Assembly: GCA_001769535.1 (NCBI GenBank)
Contig: MEOH01000001.1
Location: forward strand, 1-64,000
Direction of reading: 5' to 3'
Length of the DNA stretch: 64,000 nt
Origin: Bacteroidetes bacterium GWF2_38_335
Lineage (GTDB): Bacteria > Bacteroidota > Bacteroidia > Bacteroidales > GWF2-38-335
In this document: piece by piece, positions 40,749-48,145 of the stretch
Layout: each line of letters starts with the position of its first letter
Numbering within the stretch: the stretch's first letter is position 1
The notes under the pieces: model-generated
What the model saw: only the letters and a program-made list of their open reading frames with translations
Databases searched by the model: none
Told to the model about the DNA's origin: nothing
Translations under genes and position numbers: made by a program

Positions 40749-41186
40749 TTAGAATGGTTTCTCACCACTGATTGTTAACCCCATACTTCTGGCAGTACCT
40801 GCAATCATTTTAATTGCGGATTCGATTGTAAAACAGTTTAAATCGGCCATTTTATCTTCGGCGATTGCTTTAACCTGAGCCCAGGAAACAGACCCAACTT
40901 TTTGACGATTGGATTCCGGGGAACCTGATTTAAGTTTAGCTGCTTCAAGTAACTGTACAGGTGCTGGAGGAGTTTTAATAATAAAGTCAAAAGATTTGTC
41001 TTTATAAAATGAAATCACTACCGGCAGAACTTTACCTGCTTTATCCTGTGTTTTTGCATTAAACTGTTTACAGAATTCCATGATGTTGATCCCTTTTGAA
41101 CCAAGAGCAGGTCCAACAGGTGGTGAAGGGTTTGCAGCACCGCCTTTAATCTGTAATTTAATAAAACCTTCAACTTCTTTAGCCAT
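40749..41186 (-). CDS. rplK: 50S ribosomal protein L11
   Basis: 145 residues. The Pro-rich N-terminal domain is [20 protein letters not shown] and the RNA-binding C-terminal domain includes [12 protein letters not shown]. It makes up the GTPase-associated centre with 23S rRNA. It is read 29 bases after nusG. Confidence 0.97.
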   Translation of the reverse strand: MAKEVEGFIKLQIKGGAANPSPPVGPALGSKGINIMEFCKQFNAKTQDKAGKVLPVVISFYKDKSFDFIIKTPPAPVQLLEAAKLKSGSPESNRQKVGSVSWAQVKAIAEDKMADLNCFTIESAIKMIAGTARSMGLTISGEKPF

Positions 41187-41215
41187 AATACCTAATAATA
41201 ATATAACTTTAATAA

Positions 41216-41764
41216 TTATTCTTTTTCAACCTGCATAAAACTGAGTTCAAGAGGTGTTTTTCTTCCGAAAATCTTCACCATTACTTTCAGTTTTTTCTTT
41301 TCATCGTTAACTTCTTCAATGATACCTGTAAAGCTGTTAAACGGACCATCAATAACTTTCACTGATTCGCCCACAAAGAAAGGAACATTGAGTTCTTCAT
41401 CGCTATCGGCCAGTTCATCTACCTTACCAAGAATCCTATTAACTTCGGATAACCTGAGGGGTACAGGATTTCCACCTTTTTCGGCACCTAAAAAGCCAAT
41501 AACCCCGGTAATATTTTTAATAAGGTGAGGCAATTCGCCTACAAGTTCTGCTTCAATAAGTATATATCCAGGAAAATAATTTCTTTCTTTACTTATTTTT
41601 TTGCCGTTTCTGATCTGATAAACTTTTTCGGTAGGTATAAGAACCTGAGAAATAAGATCCTGCAAATTACTGTGCTGGATTTCACTTTCGATGTATTCCT
41701 TAACCTTTTTTTCCTTACCGCTTACAGCTCTAACAACATACCATTTCTTTCCGGCAGCACTCAT
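41216..41764 (-). CDS. nusG: Transcription termination/antitermination factor NusG
   Basis: 182 residues. The NGN domain ([20 protein letters not shown]) is followed by a KOW domain ([20 protein letters not shown]) at about 125-180. It binds RNA polymerase and couples it to ribosomes or Rho. It is positioned between secE and rplK as in nearly all bacteria. Confidence 0.97.
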   Translation of the reverse strand: MSAAGKKWYVVRAVSGKEKKVKEYIESEIQHSNLQDLISQVLIPTEKVYQIRNGKKISKERNYFPGYILIEAELVGELPHLIKNITGVIGFLGAEKGGNPVPLRLSEVNRILGKVDELADSDEELNVPFFVGESVKVIDGPFNSFTGIIEEVNDEKKKLKVMVKIFGRKTPLELSFMQVEKE

Positions 41765-41781
41765 TGATCAGACCTATTAAA

Positions 41782-41973
41782 TTAAAACATGTTATAAATA
41801 AGATGCATGACATTTTTCAGACTATAGTCCATAACAAAAATGATTCCTGCAAAAATCAGCGAAGCAACCATAACCACGATGGAACTGCCTTGAAGTTCTG
41901 ACCATTTTGGCCAAGTAACTTTGTGAACCAGTTCGTTGTATGATTCTTCAAGATATCTTTTAATTTTTCTCAT
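41782..41973 (-). CDS. secE: Preprotein translocase subunit SecE
   Basis: 63 residues from ATG 41973 (MRKIKRYLEESYNELVHKVT). The frame extends upstream to 42018, but that would run into tRNA-Trp and is rejected. The short single-span SecE form has an amphipathic N-terminal helix with HKVTWPKWSELQGSS and one membrane segment (IVVMVASLIFAGIIFVMDYS). It stabilises SecY. Confidence 0.95.
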   Translation of the reverse strand: MRKIKRYLEESYNELVHKVTWPKWSELQGSSIVVMVASLIFAGIIFVMDYSLKNVMHLIYNMF

Positions 41974-41988
41974 ATTAAAAATACTTTG

Positions 41989-42061
41989 CACGGGAGGAGC
42001 GACTCGAACGCCCGACACCTGGTTTTGGAGACCAGTGCTCTACCAACTGAGCTACACCCGT
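41989..42061 (-). tRNA. tRNA-Trp (CCA)
   Basis: 73 bases. The D arm (GCTCAGTTGGTAGAGC), the anticodon stem CTGGT/ACCAG with loop CTCCAAA and anticodon CCA, and the T arm GGGCG-TTCGAGT-CGCTC are all present. The acceptor stem ACGGGTG/CTCCCGT appears to carry a U-U mismatch at position 6:67. CCA is not encoded. It lies between tuf and secE. Confidence 0.93.
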
Positions 42062-42126
42062 AAATAAACCGATAAATACATTATCGATAAACTTACTTTT
42101 CATTATTTCAAAATAAACAATAAGGA

Positions 42127-42152
42127 AATCCGGCAGACGAATCTGCCGAATT
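42127..42152 (-). terminator. Hairpin downstream of tuf
   Basis: AATCCGGCAGA and TCTGCCGAATT form an 11-bp stem (one G-T pair, CGAA loop) 24 bases after the tuf stop. The T tract that follows is weak (TTCCTTATTG), so partial termination or processing before tRNA-Trp and secE is likely. Confidence 0.6.
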
Positions 42153-42175
42153 ACCTGATTATTTAGTACGTTAGA

Positions 42176-43363
42176 TTACTCAACAATTTCGATAACCTGT
42201 CCGGCACCAACTGTTCTACCACCTTCGCGGATAGCAAACCTTAATCCCTGGTTGATCGCAACCGGATAAATCAGGTTAACTGTGATGGTAACGTTATCGC
42301 CAGGCATAACCATTTCAACACCTTCAGGAAGCATAGTTTCCCCGGTAATATCAAGGGTTCTCAGATAAAACTGAGGTCTGTAGTTATTATGAAATGGAGT
42401 ATGACGTCCACCTTCTTCTTTTTTCAGAACGTAAACTTCAGCTTTAAATTTGGTGTGAGGTTTAATCGAATTGGGTTTTGCGAGAACCATACCTCTTTTA
42501 ATTTCTTTTTTATCAACGCCTCTGAGGAGTAGACCAACGTTATCACCAGCTTCACCTCTGTCAAGAATTTTTCTGAACATTTCAACACCGGTACATACAG
42601 TTTTTCTGGTTTCTTCACCCAGACCGATAATATGAAGTTCATCACCTGTGTTTACAACACCGGTTTCAATTCTACCAGTTGCAACTGTACCACGTCCTGT
42701 GATTGAAAACACGTCTTCAACCGGTAAAAGGAATGGTTTTTCGTTTTCCCTTGGAGGAATTGGAATATATTCATCAACGGCATTCATCAGGTCCATTACT
42801 TTCTCAACCCATTTTTCTTCACCGTTCATTGCACCAAGAGCAGAACCTCTGATAACAGGAGCGTTATCGCCATCAAATTGGTAGAAAGTAAGAAGATCTC
42901 TAACTTCCATTTCAACGAGTTCGATAAGTTCTTCGTCATCTACCATATCACATTTGTTAAGGAAAACGACAAGTTTTGGCACGTTTACCTGACGAGCAAG
43001 AAGGATATGTTCCCTTGTTTGGGGCATAGGACCATCGGTTGCAGCAACAACGATGATGGCACCATCCATTTGAGCGGCACCAGTAACCATGTTCTTAACA
43101 TAGTCAGCGTGACCTGGACAGTCAACGTGTGCATAGTGACGTGATGCAGTTTGATACTCGATGTGCGCAGTATTAATTGTAATACCTCTTTCTTTTTCTT
43201 CTGGAGCATTGTCAATTGAATCGAAATCTCTGATTTCTGATAATCCTTTTGCAGCCAAAACCATTGTAATAGCGGCAGTCAAAGTAGTTTTCCCATGGTC
43301 AACGTGACCAATAGTTCCGATATTTACGTGCGGCTTGGACCTGTCAAATTTTTCTTTAGCCAT
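42176..43363 (-). CDS. tuf: Translation elongation factor Tu
   Basis: 395 residues. The G1 loop is [10 protein letters not shown], the switch/G2-G3 regions are [12 protein letters not shown] and [12 protein letters not shown], and G4 is NKCDMVDD. Domains 2 and 3 are complete to [11 protein letters not shown]. It delivers aminoacyl-tRNA to the ribosome. It is preceded at 52 bases by tRNA-Thr(GGU), the arrangement known from E. coli thrU-tyrU-glyT-thrT-tufB. Confidence 0.98.
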   Translation of the reverse strand: MAKEKFDRSKPHVNIGTIGHVDHGKTTLTAAITMVLAAKGLSEIRDFDSIDNAPEEKERGITINTAHIEYQTASRHYAHVDCPGHADYVKNMVTGAAQMDGAIIVVAATDGPMPQTREHILLARQVNVPKLVVFLNKCDMVDDEELIELVEMEVRDLLTFYQFDGDNAPVIRGSALGAMNGEEKWVEKVMDLMNAVDEYIPIPPRENEKPFLLPVEDVFSITGRGTVATGRIETGVVNTGDELHIIGLGEETRKTVCTGVEMFRKILDRGEAGDNVGLLLRGVDKKEIKRGMVLAKPNSIKPHTKFKAEVYVLKKEEGGRHTPFHNNYRPQFYLRTLDITGETMLPEGVEMVMPGDNVTITVNLIYPVAINQGLRFAIREGGRTVGAGQVIEIVE

Positions 43364-43415
43364 AGCGTTCTTTTGTTTATTATTTAATTTTTATCAATTA
43401 TTTACTTTTTCTTTG

Positions 43416-43487
43416 AGCCAATGATGAGAATTGAACTCATGACCTTTTCCTTACCAAGGAAACGCTCTACCCCTGAGCTACATCGGC
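43416..43487 (-). tRNA. tRNA-Thr (GGU)
   Basis: 72 bases. The acceptor stem is GCCGATG/CATTGGC (one G-U pair), the anticodon stem TTTCC/GGAAA encloses TTGGTAA (anticodon GGU), and the T arm is ATGAG-TTCAATT-CTCAT. The discriminator base is U and CCA is not encoded. It is fourth in the tRNA cluster, directly before tuf. Confidence 0.95.
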
Positions 43488-43503
43488 TTGTTAAAAACTA
43501 AAG

Positions 43504-43576
43504 AGCGGGAGACGAGACTCGAACCCGCGACCCCAACCTTGGAAGGGTTGTGCTCTACCAACTGAGCTACTCCCGC
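43504..43576 (-). tRNA. tRNA-Gly (UCC)
   Basis: 73 bases with acceptor GCGGGAG/CTCCCGC, D arm GCTCAGTTGGTAGAGC, anticodon loop CTTCCAA (UCC) between CAACC and GGTTG, and T arm GCGGG-TTCGAGT-CTCGT. CCA is not encoded. It is third in the cluster. Confidence 0.96.
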
Positions 43577-43597
43577 GACTTTTAACTTTTTATGAAG

Positions 43598-43680
43598 TGG
43601 GGAGAGCAGGATTCGAACCTACGTAGGCATAAGCCAACAGATTTACAGTCTGTCCCGGTTGGCCACTTCGGTATCTCCCC
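43598..43680 (-). tRNA. tRNA-Tyr (GUA)
   Basis: 83 bases, class II with a long variable arm. The acceptor is GGGGAGA/TCTCCCC, the anticodon loop is CTGTAAA (GUA) and the T arm is GTAGG-TTCGAAT-CCTGC. It is second in the cluster. CCA is not encoded. Confidence 0.96.
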
Positions 43681-43693
43681 AAACATAAAAAAG

Positions 43694-43767
43694 AGCCGAT
43701 GGAGGGATTCGAACCCCCGACCTGCTGATTACAAATCAGCTGCTCTGACCAACTGAGCTACATCGGC
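43694..43767 (-). tRNA. tRNA-Thr (UGU)
   Basis: 74 bases. The acceptor is GCCGATG/CATCGGC, the anticodon loop is TTTGTAA (UGU) between GCTGA and TCAGC, and the T arm is CGGGG-GTTCGAA-type. It is the first tRNA of the operon, preceded by a promoter and a terminator-like hairpin. Confidence 0.96.
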
Positions 43768-43779
43768 ACAAAATTAAAA

Positions 43780-43814
43780 GAACCGTGTTTAAGGGATACC
43801 CCCAAAAACGGTTC
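43780..43814 (-). terminator. Terminator-like hairpin ahead of the tRNA-tuf operon
   Basis: GAACCGT and ACGGTTC (7 bp) enclose a 21-base loop with an inner GGG-ATA-CCC. On the minus strand it is followed by TTTTAATTTT. It lies 63 bases beyond the hibernation factor stop and immediately at or downstream of the predicted tRNA operon start site. It could end the upstream operon or act as an early attenuator of the tRNA-tuf operon. Confidence 0.6.
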
Positions 43815-43815
43815 G

Positions 43816-43847
43816 CAAATGTATGACATTTTTTTTTATAATCACAA
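43816..43847 (-). promoter_or_regulatory. Promoter of the tRNA-tuf-secE-nusG operon (TTG-N21-TACATTTG)
   Basis: On the minus strand, TTG (43847-43845) precedes TACATTTG (43823-43816) by 21 bases, matching the Bacteroidota consensus. The predicted start site is near 43811, about 45 bases ahead of tRNA-Thr(UGU). Confidence 0.75.
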
Positions 43848-43877
43848 TTTAATGTGATTTTTTTTTATTTTTTTTTC

Positions 43878-44177
43878 TTATTCACTGCGCATCTTACCTT
43901 TATGCTTCTTTAATTGGCGTCTCAGTGCTTCAACAGCGATATCGGTGGCTGCTTCAAAAGTTTTTGATTGCTTCTTTGCAAATAAATCATTTCCAGGTAT
44001 TTCAAGTTTAATCTCTGCGATTTTATTTTCAGCATTTTGAGCTTTATCAAGTCTCAAGGTTACTTCGATGCCAATAATATTTTCAAAATACTGATTCAAT
44101 TTTTCAACTTTTGATTCTACGAATTCTTCCAGCTTTTGATCCGCATCAAAACGTAATGAATGAATTGTTACTTTCAT
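43878..44177 (-). CDS. Ribosome hibernation promoting factor (short HPF/RaiA family)
   Basis: 99 residues, the short form without the dimerisation domain of long HPF. The pattern HSLRFDADQKLEEFVESKVE and a basic C-terminus (ALRRQLKKHKGKMRSE) fit the beta-alpha-beta-beta-beta-alpha fold that binds the 30S decoding centre and stops idle ribosomes. The start ATG 44177 is preceded by a textbook Shine-Dalgarno (44185-44190), the only one of that strength I found. It follows the XerC-like gene by 30 bases and precedes the tRNA operon. Confidence 0.92.
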   Translation of the reverse strand: MKVTIHSLRFDADQKLEEFVESKVEKLNQYFENIIGIEVTLRLDKAQNAENKIAEIKLEIPGNDLFAKKQSKTFEAATDIAVEALRRQLKKHKGKMRSE

Positions 44178-44184
44178 GGTAATT

Positions 44185-44190
44185 TCCTCC
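44185..44190 (-). promoter_or_regulatory. Canonical Shine-Dalgarno GGAGGA before the hibernation factor
   Basis: On the minus strand the sequence reads CGGAGGAAATTACCATG, so GGAGGA lies 7-8 bases ahead of the ATG at 44177. Other starts in the window have only AT-rich or weakly purine leaders. Bacteroidota ribosomes generally mask the anti-Shine-Dalgarno with bS21, so this site probably has a regulatory meaning. Confidence 0.85.
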
Positions 44191-44207
44191 GTATTAATTA
44201 ATTAGTT

Positions 44208-45089
44208 TTATTCTCTTGGATGTGCCTGTTTATAGGCTTTGATTAGTTTTTCAAATGTATTGTGTGTATATATTTGTGTGGCAGACAGATTGGCATGACC
44301 CAACAACTCTTTAATTGCATTCATATCTGCTCCATTATTTAGCATATGGGTCGCAAAAGTATGGCGCAGAACATGAGGACTCTTTTTCTCGAGTGTTGTT
44401 ACATATCCAAGATATTTGTTTACTATTCTGTAAACCAACTTATCGTATATTTTCATTCCAGCCGCTGTCAAAAACAAATAATTTAAATCAGTCCCAAACT
44501 CACTATTCCTATACGTAATATACTCGGATAAGGTTTTTCTTAATTCAAAGTGAAACGGAATAATTCTCTCTTTATTTCTTTTTCCGAGAACTTTTATTGA
44601 ATTATTATACACATCCACATCGCCAAGTTTTAGATTAATAAGCTCTGAAAGCCTGATTCCGGTTGCATAAAAAAGTTCAATTATGGTTTTATCGCGGATA
44701 CCTTCATAATTATCTTCAAAATCGAAATTATCAATTAAGGTATCCATCTTTTCAGCTTCGACAAAAACCGGGAGTTTTTTACCCATTTTTGGAGAAATAA
44801 CCCTTTCCATGGGATTTTCAACAACAACTCCCTCTCGCATCAAATATTTATAAAATGATTTAAGTGTTGATAGTTTTCTTTTAACTGATCTGGGAGTTGT
44901 GCCATTATTTATCATGGTTAGCACCCAGGTTCTTATTGTTTTATGGGTTGTCTTTGAAGGATCAAAAGGTTTCCCCTCTCCCTCACAAAACTCAAAAAAC
45001 TGATCAAGGTCGGCAGTATATGACCTCAGAGTATGCTGAGAATATCGCTTTTCGTGTTGCAGGTATCGTAGGAAGGAATCCTTGTGCAT
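44208..45089 (-). CDS. Tyrosine recombinase, XerC/XerD family
   Basis: 293 residues from ATG 45089 (MHKDSFLRYLQHEKRYSQHT). A TTG 12 bases upstream is rejected. The N-terminal SAM-like core-binding domain is followed by the catalytic domain with Arg in TGIRLSELINLKLGD, HVLRHTFATHML (His, Arg), LLGHAN (His) and the Tyr nucleophile in IYTHNTFEKL. It is expected to resolve chromosome dimers at dif. I did not find a dif-like 28-mer here. It starts 13 bases after the rpsU terminator. Confidence 0.93.
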   Translation of the reverse strand: MHKDSFLRYLQHEKRYSQHTLRSYTADLDQFFEFCEGEGKPFDPSKTTHKTIRTWVLTMINNGTTPRSVKRKLSTLKSFYKYLMREGVVVENPMERVISPKMGKKLPVFVEAEKMDTLIDNFDFEDNYEGIRDKTIIELFYATGIRLSELINLKLGDVDVYNNSIKVLGKRNKERIIPFHFELRKTLSEYITYRNSEFGTDLNYLFLTAAGMKIYDKLVYRIVNKYLGYVTTLEKKSPHVLRHTFATHMLNNGADMNAIKELLGHANLSATQIYTHNTFEKLIKAYKQAHPRE

Positions 45090-45101
45090 ATATAAAAACA
45101 A

Positions 45102-45130
45102 TTGCCTTCTCTTCTACGAAGAAAAGGCAA
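45102..45130 (-). terminator. Terminator between rpsU and the XerC-like gene
   Basis: TTGCCTTTTCTTC and GAAGAGAAGGCAA (minus strand; 13 bp with one G-T pair, 3-base loop) are followed by a T-rich run (TTGTTTTTATA). The hairpin ends 13 bases before the recombinase ATG, so the recombinase would depend on read-through. Confidence 0.8.
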
Positions 45131-45165
45131 AATAAGTTTTAAGAAAATTTTAAATTCAGTAAAAA

Positions 45166-45357
45166 CTAAATTTCTTCCTGTTGTAATTGCTGGATGTAAA
45201 CGGCTTTAATTCTTACTTCGCGGTTTTTAACAGATGGTTTTTTAAAAGCCTGTCTTTCCCTTAACTCTTTTACAATTCCTGTCTTTTCAAATTTTCTTTT
45301 GAATCTTTTCAACGCCCTGTCGATGTTTTCACCTTCTTTTACTGGTATAACTATCAT
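45166..45357 (-). CDS. rpsU: 30S ribosomal protein bS21
   Basis: 63 residues. MIVIPVKEGENIDRALKRF and RELRERQAF-like basic helices are typical of S21. The C-terminal extension of Bacteroidota bS21 is present, with Tyr54 (RIKAVYIQQL), the residue position reported in Flavobacterium johnsoniae to help sequester the 16S 3' end. The leader AAAACAAAGTAATT has no Shine-Dalgarno. It has its own full-consensus promoter. Confidence 0.95.
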   Translation of the reverse strand: MIVIPVKEGENIDRALKRFKRKFEKTGIVKELRERQAFKKPSVKNREVRIKAVYIQQLQQEEI

Positions 45358-45399
45358 AATTACTTTGTTTTATATCTAATTTTTTTTTTAATCGAGCCG

Positions 45400-45430
45400 C
45401 AAATGTATGAAAATGATTTATAATAATCAA
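45400..45430 (-). promoter_or_regulatory. Promoter of rpsU (TTG-N20-TACATTTG)
   Basis: On the minus strand, TTG (45430-45428) and TACATTTG (45407-45400) are 20 bases apart, an ideal Bacteroidota promoter, 42 bases before the rpsU ATG. Confidence 0.78.
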
Positions 45431-45489
45431 GTGTTTTTTTAATTTAATTTTTGAAATCACTATATAATAATGCGTGCTGAAAATCTTAT

Positions 45490-45987
45490 TTATTCACCTT
45501 TTTCCACACATGGGCCTCTGCCCATTCCCGGGCCACCATGTCCGTGGCCTTTAAATTCCTTGAGTAAAGTTTGTTTGAATTCTCTTTCGGCTTTTATCAG
45601 TTTCACTACTTTTTTAATTGGCAGAACCTTTTTTACGTCGTCGTAATAGGACTTATGTATTTTTGCTTCCTCCAAATCATATTCAGCAAACTGGTCGACC
45701 AGTTTTGTTAGTTCTTCATCAGAAAGTGTTTCTGCCTCTTTGTTTATTTTTTTCATCACGCCCTTTCTTTTTTCATGAATCTTGTCCATATCAGCTTCAT
45801 GTTCATTATAAACGGGCCAGAATTTTTGCGCTTCCTCAACTGACAGATCTAATTTATCGGTTATAAAAGCAACTTTTTTTGCCTGTATTTTTTCTTGTGG
45901 ATCAACCTCTTCGTCCTGTGAGAACGAATTAACAAATGCAAATACTCCAATAAGCATGAGTATTATGGTTTTTTTTGAGTTGTTCAT
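45490..45987 (-). CDS. Exported Spy/CpxP-like protein of the ECF sigma operon
   Basis: 165 residues from ATG 45987 (MNNSKKTIILMLIGVFAFVN). The signal peptide is followed by a helical, charged body with VAFITDKLDLSVEEAQKFWP and EKRKGVMKKINKEAETLSDE, similar to the LTxxQ/Spy-type periplasmic helical proteins. It ends in a Gly/His-rich tail (GHGHGGPGMGRGP), which could bind metal. It is encoded 4 bases after the anti-sigma gene. A role as periplasmic chaperone or sensor is inferred. Confidence 0.75.
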   Translation of the reverse strand: MNNSKKTIILMLIGVFAFVNSFSQDEEVDPQEKIQAKKVAFITDKLDLSVEEAQKFWPVYNEHEADMDKIHEKRKGVMKKINKEAETLSDEELTKLVDQFAEYDLEEAKIHKSYYDDVKKVLPIKKVVKLIKAEREFKQTLLKEFKGHGHGGPGMGRGPCVEKGE

Positions 45988-45991
45988 GGTA

Positions 45992-46459
45992 TCAGTAATT
46001 ATCAATTATTGTATTAATATCAATGTTGTCGGCTATGTAATCGTACAATTCATCCTGTGTAACACTGTCGGATGCAACAGTTTGCTCATAAGTGTAGAAA
46101 TCAATTATTATACTCTCGTCAAACTCTTCAACTATCTCGGCGGTGGCAATTTCAATATTAATGGGCTGCGGATTTGCAACCTTGATAGTTAATAATTTCC
46201 CGGATTGCACTGAGTTATTTGAATTAAAATTTAAAACCACAGTCACACCGATAATAAGTAAAACTACAGCTGCAGCAGCATAAAAAACGGGCATCATCTT
46301 TCTTACCAATGTTTTTTCAGATGTTTTTTTCACAGGCATTTCTGCAATCCTGCTTTTGATTTTTTCAGGAAAACTTTCGAAATAATTATCTGGAACCCTA
46401 AATGGATTATCCTTTTTTACTCCTTTTAAATCTGGCGATATGTCATTAAAATCTTCCAT
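45992..46459 (-). CDS. Probable anti-sigma factor, single-span membrane protein
   Basis: 155 residues from ATG 46459 (MEDFNDISPDLKGVKKDNPF). An upstream TTG at 46486 is less likely. The cytoplasmic N-terminal part (about 1-60) precedes one membrane helix (MPVFYAAAAVVLLIIGVTVV) and an acidic periplasmic tail (SIIIDFYTYEQ and a DELYDYIADN-type end). This topology and the position directly after the ECF sigma gene fit a cognate anti-sigma factor. No zinc HxxxCxxC motif is visible. Confidence 0.7.
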   Translation of the reverse strand: MEDFNDISPDLKGVKKDNPFRVPDNYFESFPEKIKSRIAEMPVKKTSEKTLVRKMMPVFYAAAAVVLLIIGVTVVLNFNSNNSVQSGKLLTIKVANPQPINIEIATAEIVEEFDESIIIDFYTYEQTVASDSVTQDELYDYIADNIDINTIIDNY

Positions 46460-46491
46460 TTGTTTATTTGATGTATTTTGTTTCAAAAAGT

Positions 46492-47043
46492 TTAATTGTT
46501 TTCAAAAAATAATTCGATTTTTTTTACTGCATGATGGTAAGATGCTTTAAGTGCCCCGACCGAAGTTCCCAAAATTTCGGCCATATCCTCATATTTTATG
46601 TCATCAAAATATTTCATATTAAACACCACCCTTTGTTTATCAGGCAATGTTAATATCGCTTTCTGAAGTTTCAGTTGGATTTCATCTCCGTCGAACCATG
46701 AATCACTTTCGAGCTTTCCGTAAGCCGGATTTTCAACATCATCATAATCGGATGCCCTGAACTTTCTTTTTTTCCTTTCTAAAAAAGTCAATGCCTCATT
46801 TGTTGCAATCCTGTATAGCCAGGTGAAAAGTTGGGATTCAGATCTGAAACTGTCCAATCCTGTCCATACTTTAATAAAGGTTTCCTGTAAGACATCATCA
46901 GCATCCACATGAATTAATACCATCTTACGGATGTGCCAATAAAGTCGTTCCTGATACTTCTTAACAATCAGATTAAAAGCAACTTCTTTGCTTTCTCCTT
47001 TTTGCCAGAGATTGACAATTTCTTTATCTGAGTAATCAGTCAC
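46492..47043 (-). CDS. RNA polymerase sigma factor, ECF subfamily
   Basis: 183 residues. Region 2 (NLIVKKYQERLYWHIRKMVL, DADDVLQETFIKVWTGLDSF, TWLYRIATNEALTFLERKKR) and region 4 (QKAILTLPDKQRVVFNMKYF and the DIKYEDMAEILGTSVGALKA helix-turn-helix) are complete. It directs RNA polymerase to stress-type promoters, probably held by the downstream single-span protein. An 11-bp inverted repeat overlaps a -7-like element just upstream (47056-47095). Confidence 0.95.
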   Translation of the reverse strand: MTDYSDKEIVNLWQKGESKEVAFNLIVKKYQERLYWHIRKMVLIHVDADDVLQETFIKVWTGLDSFRSESQLFTWLYRIATNEALTFLERKKRKFRASDYDDVENPAYGKLESDSWFDGDEIQLKLQKAILTLPDKQRVVFNMKYFDDIKYEDMAEILGTSVGALKASYHHAVKKIELFFENN

Positions 47044-47055
47044 TTAATAAATTTA

Positions 47056-47095
47056 GGGTAAAAGTAATTAATTTATTCATTAGATACTTTTACCC
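47056..47095. promoter_or_regulatory. 11-bp inverted repeat upstream of the ECF sigma gene
   Basis: GGGTAAAAGTA (47056-47066) and TACTTTTACCC (47085-47095) are a perfect pair with an 18-base spacer, 12 to 52 bases before the sigma ATG. On the minus strand each half contains a -7-like TACTTTTA or its complement. It may be an operator, an autoregulated promoter or a weak terminator for the transketolase gene. Confidence 0.5.
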
Positions 47096-47180
47096 TTAAA
47101 TGGTTTAATTTGAAAAATATATTTACCTTACAATTAAGGTGAGACATCCGAACACAACTGAAATTACAGTGTTAAAAGTT

Positions 47181-48134
47181 CTATTTTCGTGTAATAACTT
47201 TTTCGCAGGCAGAAACAATATCCTGCGTATCGATATGGTATTTGACAAGGAGTTCTTCGGGTGTGCCTGATTCTCCAAATTTATCATCAACCGCAACCAT
47301 TTCGAGTGGCGTGGGGCAGTTTATTGCAAGTAGCTGAGCTACACTGTCACCCAATCCTCCATTCATCATGTGCTCTTCTGCAGTTACCACCGCGCGGGTT
47401 TTTCTTACAGAATTCAAAATGGCATCTTTATCAATTGGTTTGATTGTGTGAATGTTTATTAGCTCAACTGATATTCCTTTTGCTTCAAGTATTTCAGCGG
47501 CTTCGACAGCTTTCCAGACAAGATGACCAGTTGCCAAAACAGTAACATCTTTACCTTCATTAAGCATTAAAGCTTTTCCAATTTCAAATTTCTGATCATC
47601 AGAAGTGAAATTAGGCACTTTTGGTCTGCCAAACCGAAGGTAAACCGGTCCTTCGTACTGAGCAATTGCAACAGTTGCCGCTTTAGTCTGATTATAATCA
47701 CAGGGGTTGATAACCGTCATGTTTGGCAACATTTTCATCAATCCGATGTCTTCCATAATCTGGTGTGTGGCTCCATCTTCGCCCAAAGTCAATCCTGCAT
47801 GGGATGCGCAGATTTTAACGTTTTTATTTGAGTATGCAACAGCTTGTCGGATCTGGTCATATACCCTGCCTGTAGCAAAATTGGCAAATGTGGAAGCAAA
47901 AGGAATTTTTCCCCCAACTGCTAATCCGGCGGCCACTCCAATCATATTGGCTTCTGCAATACCAACCTGAAAAAATCTGTTTGGATATTCCTTTTCGAAG
48001 GCTTCCATTTTAACTGAACCGGTAAGGTCGGCGGTCAGAGCCACAACATTTTCATTTGCTTTTGCTGCGATCATTAATCCGTCGCCAAAGCCTGACCGGG
48101 TGTCTTTCTTTTCAGTATAGGTATATTTTTTCAT
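47181..48134 (-). CDS. Transketolase, C-terminal subunit (pyrimidine and C domains)
   Basis: 317 residues, which cover only the second half of a transketolase. The catalytic Glu that activates the thiamine ring is in [15 protein letters not shown], and [35 protein letters not shown] and INPCDYNQT follow. The C-terminal domain runs from about 190. The complementary N-terminal subunit is encoded at 49524-50369 and a VWA gene lies between. Function: ketol transfer in the non-oxidative pentose phosphate pathway. Confidence 0.93.
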   Translation of the reverse strand: MKKYTYTEKKDTRSGFGDGLMIAAKANENVVALTADLTGSVKMEAFEKEYPNRFFQVGIAEANMIGVAAGLAVGGKIPFASTFANFATGRVYDQIRQAVAYSNKNVKICASHAGLTLGEDGATHQIMEDIGLMKMLPNMTVINPCDYNQTKAATVAIAQYEGPVYLRFGRPKVPNFTSDDQKFEIGKALMLNEGKDVTVLATGHLVWKAVEAAEILEAKGISVELINIHTIKPIDKDAILNSVRKTRAVVTAEEHMMNGGLGDSVAQLLAINCPTPLEMVAVDDKFGESGTPEELLVKYHIDTQDIVSACEKVITRK

Positions 48135-48145
48135 GCTTAAATGTT

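Noticed and set aside
41974-42018. Longer SecE start overlapping tRNA-Trp
   Set aside because: The extension translates the 3' part of the tRNA gene, and the ATG at 41973 gives the standard SecE length.
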